DNA from: DATLWR01 sp035576205
Lineage (GTDB): Bacteria; Pseudomonadota; Zetaproteobacteria; Mariprofundales; Mariprofundaceae
Reading direction: 5' to 3'
Assembly: GCA_035576205.1 (NCBI GenBank)
Contig: DATLWR010000095.1
Span: 1-14,331, forward strand
Length of the DNA stretch: 14,331 nucleotides
Within the stretch, counting starts at the first letter, position 1. The number at the start of each line of letters is the position of its first letter. The translations under genes were made by a program, and so were the position numbers. This document shows, one piece after another, positions 1-5,635 of the stretch. The notes under the pieces are model-generated. The model saw only the letters and a list, made by a program, of their open reading frames with translations, was not told the origin of the DNA and did no database searches.

Positions 1-219
1 TGCCGCCGTCCTGCTCTCCGGCAGGCCGAGGCTCTTCAGCTCCACGAAGGCCAGCGGCGCGTCGACGCCGGCGAACAGCATCGGCCTGGCATCGGAAAGC
101 TCGACCATCACGTAGGACTCGGGCTTGCCGAGCGCGGTCGCGACGGTCTGCGAGCACTGCTGCAGGAAATCAGCCTTGTCGGCGACGGCGACGTTGGTAT
201 GGACATGCAGGTAGGGCAT
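1..219 (-). CDS. MIF-family tautomerase (phenylpyruvate tautomerase-like), 3' end cut by window edge
   Basis: The visible 73 residues begin MPYLHVHTN and continue through a GKP motif (Lys32-Pro33 counting Met) and a segment reading APLAFVELKSLGLP. This is the layout of the macrophage migration inhibitory factor family: Pro right after the initiator Met is the catalytic base of keto-enol tautomerases, and the Lys of GKP aligns with the active-site lysine of MIF. Family members are about 115 residues, so roughly the last third lies beyond position 1. The ATG shares one base with the stop of the upstream small membrane gene (TGATG), and a GAGGAG ribosome-binding site sits 5 nt ahead, so it is probably the eighth gene of the rnf operon. 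Its substrate is unknown. In bacteria these proteins are usually annotated only by homology, and no functional link to Rnf is established. Confidence 0.85.
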   Translation of the reverse strand, partial: MPYLHVHTNVAVADKADFLQQCSQTVATALGKPESYVMVELSDARPMLFAGVDAPLAFVELKSLGLPESRTAA

Positions 220-344
220 CAGCTCTCCTCTTCGAGTTGCTTGAATTTGTGCTTGTTCCTGCGGTAGCGGGCGGTCGCCACGAAGCCGGCCCAGTAGCAG
301 AGCCCGGCCAGCGGCAGCATCAGCAGTACGAGTTTCCAGTCCAT
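219..344 (-). CDS. Small single-helix membrane protein, 41 aa, directly after rnfE
   Basis: I do not recognise a named family. The product has 41 residues: MDWK, then a hydrophobic stretch of about 20 residues (roughly 5-24) holding one cysteine (Cys16, in GLCYWAG), then a strongly basic segment (RYRRNKHKFK, 26-35) and an acidic end (EEES). By the positive-inside rule the C-terminus should face the cytoplasm. Its ATG directly follows the TAA of rnfE with no gap, GGGGGAG stands 5 nt upstream, and its TGA shares one base with the ATG of the next gene. Tight packing plus good ribosome sites on both sides argue that it is real. By position it could be a small accessory or assembly subunit of the Rnf complex, in the way NqrM is a small membrane assembly factor for the related Nqr complex, but it shows no Cys cluster like that of NqrM. 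This role is inference only. Confidence 0.72.
   Translation of the reverse strand: MDWKLVLLMLPLAGLCYWAGFVATARYRRNKHKFKQLEEES
225..230 (-). promoter_or_regulatory. Ribosome-binding site of the MIF-family gene
   Basis: GAGGAG on the minus strand, 5 nt before the ATG at 219. It lies inside the last codons of the small membrane gene and supports both genes being translated as adjacent operon members. Confidence 0.7.
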
Positions 345-1019
345 TTATTCTCCCCCTGCCGCAACCGCCGCCGGTACGGCTGCCGTTTCGGCGGCAGCGC
401 GTTCGGCCTTCGCCGCGGCGCGCGCCCGTGAGCGGCGGTTGAGGATATTGATGCCGGCCAGGATGAAGCCCAGCGCGATGAAGGCGCCCGGCGGCAGGAT
501 GAACATCAGCATGTCCGGATAGCCGGCGCCCAGCACCTTGTAGCCGAACAGCGCCCCCTGGCCGAGCAGCTCGCGCGTCGCCCCCAGCAGCACCAGCGCG
601 AAGGTGAAGCCGAGCCCGATACCGAGCGCATCGACCACCGCATCGAGCGGCGTGTTCTTGCTGGCGAACGCCTCGGCACGCCCCATCAGCGCACAGTTCA
701 CGACGATCAGCGGGATGAACAGGCCGAGGATCAGGTACATCTTGTGCATCCAGGCGTCCATGGACATGCCGACCACCGTCACGAAGGCGGCGATGATGGT
801 GATGTAGGCCGGGATGCGCACGTTTTTCGGGATCACTCCGCGCACCAGCGACACTACGAGATTGGAGCCCATCAGCACCAGCAGGGTCGCCGCACCCATC
901 CAGAAACCGTTGATGGCCGAGGTGGTGACGCCGAGCAGCGGACACATGCCCAAGAGCTGCGCGAAGATCGTGTTGTTGTGCCAGAAACCGTCGACGAAGA
1001 CTTCCGATCGGCTGCTCAT
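345..1019 (-). CDS. rsxE: RnfE/RsxE, membrane subunit of the Rnf electron-transport complex
   Basis: A 224-residue polytopic membrane protein with about six hydrophobic segments. It holds the two conserved cysteine sites of the RnfA/RnfE (NqrD/NqrE) family: Cys26 in GMCPLLGV and Cys109 in VNCALMGRAE. Together with the matching cysteines of RnfA these are thought to hold an iron-sulfur centre inside the membrane between the two inverted-topology subunits. The region around GATRELLGQG (146-155) is also typical. Its ATG overlaps the rnfG stop by 4 nt (ATGA), and an excellent AGGAGGTGA ribosome site lies just upstream. The C-terminus from about residue 195 is an Arg/Ala/Glu-rich tail (RRSRARAAAKAER) predicted to be cytoplasmic and low in complexity. 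The gene is followed without a gap by a 41-codon membrane gene instead of the nth found after rsxE in enteric bacteria. Confidence 0.95.
   Translation of the reverse strand: MSSRSEVFVDGFWHNNTIFAQLLGMCPLLGVTTSAINGFWMGAATLLVLMGSNLVVSLVRGVIPKNVRIPAYITIIAAFVTVVGMSMDAWMHKMYLILGLFIPLIVVNCALMGRAEAFASKNTPLDAVVDALGIGLGFTFALVLLGATRELLGQGALFGYKVLGAGYPDMLMFILPPGAFIALGFILAGINILNRRSRARAAAKAERAAAETAAVPAAVAAGGE
350..356 (-). promoter_or_regulatory. Ribosome-binding site of the 41-aa membrane gene
   Basis: GGGGGAG on the minus strand, 5 nt before the ATG at 344 and inside the last codons of rnfE. It is the main sequence evidence, besides gene packing, that this short frame is translated. Confidence 0.6.
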
Positions 1020-1660
1020 CGCTCACCTCCTGCGGCGCCTGCGGCGGACCCGGTTGTAGCTCCGCCGGCCGGCTGCTGGCCAAGGATAGCCGCATGATTG
1101 TCGCGGAAAAACTCCAGGCCGCGCTTCACCGCCTTCACGACCGCCCGCGGGGTGATGGTCGCACCGGTGAACTGGTCGAAATCACCGCCGTCCTTCTTCA
1201 CCGCCCAGCGGGTGTTGGTAAGCGTGGTGCCGGCGAACGAGTCGACCCATGCCTTGTTCTTGACGATGCCGTCGCCGAGTCCCGGCGTCTCCTGGTGATC
1301 GGTAACGCGGATGGCATAGATGCTGCCGTCCGGATGCACGCCCATCAGGATATGGATGCTGCCCGAATAGCCGTCGGGCGCCACCGTCTCCCAGGCGAAG
1401 CCCGTCAGCGAACCTGCCGCATCGCGGGCCGGATAGACGGTCCTGGCATCCTTGCCGTTGCCGACCATCACGGCATCGGCCAGCGCGTCGTTGGCATGCT
1501 GCGGCAGCACCTCCATCAGCGCCTCGTGCAGGGCCGCCTTGCGCGCCTCGGCGATCGGTTCGCGGGTGAACAGGTCGGTGATGCCCAACAGAAGCGTGGC
1601 GACGATCGCCACGACGGCGAGGGCGGCTGCCATCCGCCACTGGTCCTGCGTCATCTTCAT
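1016..1660 (-). CDS. rsxG: RnfG/RsxG, covalent-FMN subunit of the Rnf complex
   Basis: A 214-residue protein with one N-terminal membrane helix (about 9-30) and a periplasmic FMN-binding domain. The family signatures are HQETPGLGD at 122-130 and FTGATIT at 164-170. In RnfG/NqrC the last Thr of the SGATxT motif (here Thr170) carries FMN through a phosphoester bond added by the flavin transferase ApbE, so an apbE gene should exist elsewhere in this genome. The chosen ATG (1660) overlaps the rnfD stop by 4 nt (ATGA). A second in-frame ATG two codons later is possible, and no strong ribosome site is seen, so translation probably depends on coupling to rnfD. The last 17 residues are a Gly/Ala/Thr-rich low-complexity tail (GGATTGSAAGAAGG). 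Confidence 0.94.
   Translation of the reverse strand: MKMTQDQWRMAAALAVVAIVATLLLGITDLFTREPIAEARKAALHEALMEVLPQHANDALADAVMVGNGKDARTVYPARDAAGSLTGFAWETVAPDGYSGSIHILMGVHPDGSIYAIRVTDHQETPGLGDGIVKNKAWVDSFAGTTLTNTRWAVKKDGGDFDQFTGATITPRAVVKAVKRGLEFFRDNHAAILGQQPAGGATTGSAAGAAGGER
1023..1031 (-). promoter_or_regulatory. Near-perfect Shine-Dalgarno of rnfE
   Basis: AGGAGGTGA on the minus strand, matching nine bases of the anti-Shine-Dalgarno complement. The AGGAGG core is 6 nt from the rnfE ATG, and the site lies inside the 3' end of rnfG. It should give rnfE strong initiation independent of simple stop-start coupling. Confidence 0.75.
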
Positions 1661-2724
1661 GCGCCGTTCCCGTTGCCGTGGCCGTAGACGCGCGGCCGGA
1701 AATAGTGATCGATCAGCGGCACGGCGCAGTTCATCAACAGCACCGAGAACATCGCCCCCTCCGGATAGCCGCCGAAGCTGCGGATCGCCCAGGTCAGCAC
1801 GCCGCAGCCGATGCCGAACACCAGCTGGCCGACAGGGGTGACCGGCGACGAGACCGGATCGGTGGCCATGAAGAAGGCGCAGAGGATCAGGCCGCCGGCG
1901 AACAGGTGGAACAGCGGCGGCGCGAAATGGTTCGGATCGACGCTGCTGAAGATCGCCGCCAGCACCGCCACGGTGGCCAGATAGGAGACCGGGATATGCC
2001 AGGTGATGGTGTGGCGGGCCAGCAGGTAAATGCCGCCGATCAGCAGCGCCAGCGCACTGGTCTCGCCGATGCTGCCCGCCTCGCGGCCGAGGAAGGCATC
2101 CAGCACGCTGTAGTGGTAGTTGTTGAGCGCCTCGGCGACACCGATGCCCTGCGTCCACTCGGTCTTCACGTGACCGAGCGGGCTTGCCATGGTGATGGCG
2201 TCCAGCCCCTGCCCTATCGCATCCGGGCCGAACAGGAAGAGCTGCAGGCAGGCGTGGAAATCGTAGAGATCGACCGCCGGCGTGCCGACATGCATCGGCA
2301 CGATCCACGAGGTCATCTGCAGCGGGAAGGAGATCAGCAGGATGATGCGCGCCGAGAGCGCCGGGTTGAACAGGTTGTAACCCAGCCCGCCGTAGACCTG
2401 CTTGCCGAGCACGATGGCGAAGACGCTGCCGAGCAGCGCCATCCACCACGGTGTGGAGGCCGGTAGCGTCATGGCGAGCAGCAGGCCGGTCAGGGCCGCC
2501 GAATTGTCGGAGAGTGCACGGAGCGGCCGCCCCATCATGAGAAGAGTAACCGCCTCGGTGGCCATGCAGCCGCCGATGCAGAGCAGCATCATGAACACCG
2601 CCAGCCAGCCGAACAGGTAGACTCCGACGATGGCCGCCGGCATCAGCGCCAGGATGACGGTGAGCATGGTCATGCGGATGGAATCGCCGCCGTGGATATG
2701 CGGCGAACTGAGCATGATCGGCAT
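1657..2724 (-). CDS. rsxD: RnfD/RsxD, membrane flavoprotein subunit of the Rnf complex
   Basis: A 355-residue polytopic protein of the RnfD/NqrB family, the membrane core that carries covalent FMN. Recognisable blocks are SPHIHGG (7-13), LSDNSAALTGLLLA (71-84), GGLGYNLFNPALSA (112-125), HIPVSYLAT (243-251), FFMATDPVSSPVT (284-296), IRSFGGYPEG (314-323) and FRPRVYGH (342-349). The FMN-attachment loop reads GLDAITMASPLGHVKT. Where relatives such as E. coli RsxD have Thr (QATPL), this protein has Ser181, encoded by AGC at 2182-2184. The first ATG shares one base with the rnfC stop (TGATG) and has GGAG 7 nt upstream. A second ATG three codons in (2715) is an alternative, since it begins nearer the usual SPH start. 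The rnfD stop overlaps the rnfG ATG by 4 nt. Confidence 0.95.
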   Translation of the reverse strand: MPIMLSSPHIHGGDSIRMTMLTVILALMPAAIVGVYLFGWLAVFMMLLCIGGCMATEAVTLLMMGRPLRALSDNSAALTGLLLAMTLPASTPWWMALLGSVFAIVLGKQVYGGLGYNLFNPALSARIILLISFPLQMTSWIVPMHVGTPAVDLYDFHACLQLFLFGPDAIGQGLDAITMASPLGHVKTEWTQGIGVAEALNNYHYSVLDAFLGREAGSIGETSALALLIGGIYLLARHTITWHIPVSYLATVAVLAAIFSSVDPNHFAPPLFHLFAGGLILCAFFMATDPVSSPVTPVGQLVFGIGCGVLTWAIRSFGGYPEGAMFSVLLMNCAVPLIDHYFRPRVYGHGNGNGA

Positions 2725-4280
2725 CAGGACTCTCCCTCCCCTTGGGTCGTCGTTTCGGCCTTCGTTTCGGCAGTCGTGGCAGCGGCCGCTTCGGGCGCCA
2801 GCTGCTCGCGCACCTTCGAACGGCGGGCCGCCTTCTCCGCCTTGTCGCGCTCCAGCCGATCCATGCGGGCATCGGAGCGGTGGCGCGACTCCTCGGCGAA
2901 GGCACGCTCGCGCCGGATCTGCGCCACCTGACCCTTGCCGTAGCGGAAGTAGTGCACCAGCGGAATGTTCGACGGGCAGACATAGCTGCAGCAGCCGCAC
3001 TCGATGCAGTCGAACAGGTTGTAGGCCTCCGCCTTGTCTAGCTGGTCGGCGCGGCAGTGGTCGGCCAGCAGGTTCGGTACCAGCGACACCGGGCAGACCT
3101 CGCTGCAGTGGCCGCAGCGGATGCACGGGTCCTCGGCCTGGTGCGCCGGCGACAGTGCCGTTTCGGAGAACGCCAGAATGCCGGTCGACGATTTCACCAC
3201 CGGCACGTCGAGCGAACGCAACCGTTCGCCCATCATCGGGCCGCCGTGCAGCACGTGCAGCCCCTCGAAGTCCTCCAGCCCACACTGGGCGAAGACGAAG
3301 CGCATCGGCGTACCCAGCCGCACTCGGAGGTTGGCCGGCTCGGGCACCGCCTCGCCGGAGACGGTGACGATGCGATCGGTCAGGGGCCGGCCGAACATCA
3401 CCGCGTCGAACAGCGCCTTGCAGGTGCCGACATTCTGGCAGAGCACGCCGACGTGCATCGGCAGCCTGCCGGCCGGCACCTCCTTGCCGGTCAGCGAAAA
3501 GATCAGCTGCTTCTCGCTGCCGTGCGGGTAGCGGGTCGCCACCTCGACGACGCGCACGTCGGGCAGGTCGTCGCGCACGGCCAGTGCCCGCCGCATCACG
3601 GCGATTGCATCCGGCTTGTTCTCCTCGATGGCCACCAGCGCCTCGGAAGCCCCCACCATATGGATCAGGATGGCGAGCCCGGAGAGAATCTCGTCGGCGT
3701 GCTCCAGCATCAGCCGGTGATCGTTGGTCAGGTACGGCTCGCACTCCACACCGTTGAGGATCACCGTCTGTACCGGATGTTTCTGGTCGCGGACCAGCTT
3801 GATGAAGGTCGGAAAAACGGCGCCGCCAAGCCCCGCCAGGCCCGCCAGCCGCGCCCGCTCCCGAAGTTCCGCCGGATCGCGCTGTTGCCAGTCGGGCATC
3901 GGCGTGAGGCTGTCGTCCGCCTCGTCCTTGCCGTCCGGCTCGATGAAGATGCAGGTGAGCCCCAGCCCCGACGGATGCGGAATGGCATGCTCCTCGATCT
4001 TCACGACACGGCCGGAGGTCGGCGCATGCACGGGGGCGGCGAGATAGCTGTCGGCGCGGGCGATCTTCTGGCCGCGCCGTACCCGCTCGCCGACCTCGAC
4101 GATCGGCTCGCAGATGCCGCCGATATGCTGCTTCAGCGGCACGATGAACAACGGTGCCAGCGGACAGTCACGAATCGGCACCACGGCGGTCAGCTTGCGG
4201 TCGTCCGGCTCGATGCCGCCGTGGAAATTCGGTGCCACAAGCCCCAGGCTGCGCGCCAGTCGCTTAAGCATGGCCGGCAT
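2724..4280 (-). CDS. rsxC: RnfC/RsxC, NADH- and Fe-S-binding peripheral subunit of the Rnf complex
   Basis: A 518-residue soluble subunit that docks on the cytoplasmic face and carries NAD(H), FMN and two 4Fe-4S clusters. Visible parts in order are the FHGGIEPDDRK start (19-29), a barrel-sandwich segment (about 55-113, APTSGRVVKIEEHAIPHPS), the nucleotide/flavin region (GLGGAVFPTFIKL 149-161, ILNGVECEPYLTND 174-187, RYPHGSEKQLI 250-260) and a SLBB-like region before two ferredoxin motifs. The cluster ligands are Cys386/389/392/396 and Cys425/428/431/435. After residue 450 comes a charged helical stretch and then an Ala/Glu/Thr-rich tail to 518. This is much shorter than the long repeat tail of E. 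coli RsxC (about 740 aa). The start at 4280 is preferred over the ATG at 4271 because GGAGG lies 7 nt ahead of it. It overlaps rnfB by 17 nt. Confidence 0.95.
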   Translation of the reverse strand: MPAMLKRLARSLGLVAPNFHGGIEPDDRKLTAVVPIRDCPLAPLFIVPLKQHIGGICEPIVEVGERVRRGQKIARADSYLAAPVHAPTSGRVVKIEEHAIPHPSGLGLTCIFIEPDGKDEADDSLTPMPDWQQRDPAELRERARLAGLAGLGGAVFPTFIKLVRDQKHPVQTVILNGVECEPYLTNDHRLMLEHADEILSGLAILIHMVGASEALVAIEENKPDAIAVMRRALAVRDDLPDVRVVEVATRYPHGSEKQLIFSLTGKEVPAGRLPMHVGVLCQNVGTCKALFDAVMFGRPLTDRIVTVSGEAVPEPANLRVRLGTPMRFVFAQCGLEDFEGLHVLHGGPMMGERLRSLDVPVVKSSTGILAFSETALSPAHQAEDPCIRCGHCSEVCPVSLVPNLLADHCRADQLDKAEAYNLFDCIECGCCSYVCPSNIPLVHYFRYGKGQVAQIRRERAFAEESRHRSDARMDRLERDKAEKAARRSKVREQLAPEAAAATTAETKAETTTQGEGES

Positions 4281-4848
4281 GCTGTCCCCTCCGCACCTTG
4301 CCCTGCCGGGCGCGCCGCGTATCCGGCAGCGGCCAGGCCCAGTGCTCGATCAGTTCGGGCTTCTGCAGCATGTCGATGCAGTCGACCGGGCACGGCTCCA
4401 CACAGAGCGTGCAGCCGGTGCAGTGCTCGGCGATCACCGTATGGTACTGCTTGGGTGCGCCGACGATGGCATCGACCGGGCAGGCCTTGATGCACAGCGT
4501 GCAGCCGATGCATTCATCCTCGCGGATGAAGGCCAGCATCGGCGCTTTCGCCTCCTCCTCGACCGCCTTCGGCTGCACGCCCATCAGGTCGGCGATGGCG
4601 CGCATCGTGCGGTCGCCGCCCGGCACGCAGTGGTTCACCTCCGCCTGGCCGGCAGCCACCGCTTCGGCATACGGCTTGCAGCCGGGATAGCCGCACTGGC
4701 CGCACTGGGTCTGCGGAAGCAGGGCGTCGATCCTGTCGACCAGCGGATCGCTCTCGACATGGAACACCTTCTGGGCGACGGCCAGCACCAGCCCCGCCAC
4801 CAGCGCGAAGCCACCCAGACTCAACAATGCGACAAGAATGTGGGACAC
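4264..4848 (-). CDS. rsxB: RnfB/RsxB, ferredoxin-like Fe-S subunit of the Rnf complex
   Basis: A 194-residue protein with an N-terminal membrane anchor (about 3-27) and three cluster-binding regions. The first is the four-Cys domain typical of RnfB (Cys49, 52, 57 and 74; QCGQCGYPGCKPYAEA and the HCVPGG block). It is followed by two classical 4Fe-4S motifs with ligands Cys113/116/119/123 (CIGCTLCIKACP) and Cys143/146/149/153 (CTGCTLCVEPCP). It relays electrons between soluble ferredoxin and the membrane subunits. The start is a GTG three bases after the rnfA stop, and only a weak ribosome site (GGTGAAG) is visible, so it is likely translated by coupling to rnfA. The basic C-terminal tail (RRARQGKVRRGQH) overlaps the start of rnfC. 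Confidence 0.95.
   Translation of the reverse strand: MSHILVALLSLGGFALVAGLVLAVAQKVFHVESDPLVDRIDALLPQTQCGQCGYPGCKPYAEAVAAGQAEVNHCVPGGDRTMRAIADLMGVQPKAVEEEAKAPMLAFIREDECIGCTLCIKACPVDAIVGAPKQYHTVIAEHCTGCTLCVEPCPVDCIDMLQKPELIEHWAWPLPDTRRARQGKVRRGQHAGHA
4288..4292 (-). promoter_or_regulatory. Ribosome-binding site that decides the rnfC start
   Basis: GGAGG on the minus strand, 7 nt before the ATG at 4280. The alternative ATG at 4271 would have a 16 nt spacing, so the upstream start with its 17 nt overlap into rnfB is favoured. Confidence 0.6.
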
Positions 4849-4851
4849 GTG

Positions 4852-5433
4852 TTACATCTTCACCAGACCGGAGAAGCCCATGAACGCCAGCGACATCATG
4901 CCGGCGGTGATCAGCGTCAGCGGCGAGCCCTTGAAGGCGGCCGGCACCGGTGCGTGCTCGATGCGCTCGCGCAGGCCGGAGAAGAGCACCAGCACCAGCG
5001 CGAAGCCGGCGGCGGCACCGAATCCGTACAGTGCCGAGGAGAGGAAGGTCTGGTCCTTCTGTACGTTCAGCAGCGCCACGCCCAGCACGGCGCAGTTAGT
5101 GGTGATCAGCGGCAAAAAGATGCCGAGCGCCTGGTAGAGTACCGGACTGGTCTTGTGGATCATCATCTCGATGAACTGCACCAGCGAGGCGATGATCAGG
5201 ATGAAGAACACCGTCTGCAGGTACAACAAGTCGAGCGGGATCAGGATGTAGCGCTGCACCAGCCAGGTGGCGGTGGCGGCGAGCGTCATCACGAACATCA
5301 CAGCGAACGACATGCCGATCGCCGTCTCGACCTTGCCGGAAACGCCGAGGAACGGGCAGATGCCGAGGAACTTGGTCAGCACATAGTTGTTGACCAGCAC
5401 GGCGGACAGCAGGATCAGGGTGACGTCAGTCAT
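4852..5433 (-). CDS. rsxA: RnfA/RsxA, membrane subunit of the Rnf complex
   Basis: A 193-residue polytopic protein of about six helices, the inverted-topology partner of RnfE. Family blocks include VLVNNYVLTKFLGICPFLGV (12-31, Cys26) and the TTNCAVLGVALLN segment (111-123, Cys114). These two cysteines belong to the membrane-embedded iron-sulfur site shared with RnfE. The start was set at MTDVTLILL because homologues begin MTD and the in-frame sequence further upstream is proline-rich and unlike the family. No Shine-Dalgarno sequence precedes this ATG (the bases ahead are CCGCCGCCT), and a TATACT box ends only 9 nt before it. It is the first gene of the eight-gene operon, divergent from the acyl-CoA ligase/GNAT gene. 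Confidence 0.94.
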   Translation of the reverse strand: MTDVTLILLSAVLVNNYVLTKFLGICPFLGVSGKVETAIGMSFAVMFVMTLAATATWLVQRYILIPLDLLYLQTVFFILIIASLVQFIEMMIHKTSPVLYQALGIFLPLITTNCAVLGVALLNVQKDQTFLSSALYGFGAAAGFALVLVLFSGLRERIEHAPVPAAFKGSPLTLITAGMMSLAFMGFSGLVKM

Positions 5434-5442
5434 AGGCGGCGG

Positions 5443-5448
5443 AGTATA
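5443..5448 (-). promoter_or_regulatory. Possible -10 box of the rnf operon promoter
   Basis: TATACT on the minus strand (5 of 6 matches to TATAAT), ending 9 nt upstream of the rnfA ATG. At a 17 nt spacer the -35 position (5466-5471, TGTACG) matches TTGACA at only 3 of 6 bases. If used, the transcript would start 2-3 nt before the ATG, giving an almost leaderless message, which would fit the missing Shine-Dalgarno sequence. The weak -35 keeps confidence low. Confidence 0.3.
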
Positions 5449-5515
5449 GGGCGGCGGGTTCGCAGCGTACACCGCCGAAGTCCGCACTTTTCTCTGTGTG
5501 AATTATGCGTAACGG

Positions 5516-5540
5516 GGCCGCCTGCGGCCTCCCGGGAGGC
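5516..5540. repeat. Two nested GC-rich palindromes in the divergent rnfA/acyl-CoA ligase region
   Basis: GGCCGC-CT-GCGGCC (5516-5529, 6 bp arms, 2 nt loop) is followed by and overlaps the uninterrupted palindrome GCCTCCCGGGAGGC (5527-5540, 7 bp arms). They share the bases GCC at 5527-5529, so as single-strand hairpins they would exclude each other. The second is centred about 100 nt from the rnfA start and about 102 nt from the start of the divergent gene. No gene ends here, so a terminator role is unlikely. An operator for a dimeric regulator is the simplest idea, but I cannot assign one. Confidence 0.5.
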
Positions 5541-5564
5541 TGTCACAGATTCGTCGCGGAAAAG

Positions 5565-5585
5565 TGGCAACGAACATGCTAGAAT
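5565..5585 (+). promoter_or_regulatory. Candidate promoter for the acyl-CoA ligase/GNAT gene (two readings)
   Basis: Two overlapping signals are present. TGCTAGAAT (5577-5585) resembles an extended -10 (TGn plus TAGAAT), but no -35 is visible at 17 nt. TGGCA at 5565 with TGCT ending at 5580 gives GG-N10-GC, the exact spacing of a sigma-54 -24/-12 promoter, but with several mismatches to the full consensus. Transcription from either would leave roughly 45-55 nt of leader before the ATG at 5636. The two readings cannot both be primary. Confidence 0.3.
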
Positions 5586-5623
5586 TCGACCGCACCGGCC
5601 AACCGGCCGACCATCCACGACAC

Positions 5624-5628
5624 AGGAG
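5624..5628 (+). promoter_or_regulatory. Ribosome-binding site that decides the start at 5636
   Basis: AGGAG, 7 nt before the ATG at 5636. It supports MGPHYLSNFF as the N-terminus over the longer in-frame start at 5564, whose extra residues look like translated leader. Confidence 0.75.
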
Positions 5629-5635
5629 TCCCCCC

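Noticed and set aside
5434..5487. Upstream extension of rnfA to an ATG at 5487
   Set aside because: The added residues are Pro/Ala-rich and not part of the family, which begins at MTD.
5502..5507. CATAAT on the minus strand as a -10 for rnfA
   Set aside because: Good hexamer match, but the -35 position falls in the GC-rich palindrome and shows no resemblance to TTGACA.
5564..5635. Upstream start of the acyl-CoA ligase/GNAT gene at 5564
   Set aside because: AGGAG is well placed before 5636, and the extra 24 residues resemble translated leader.
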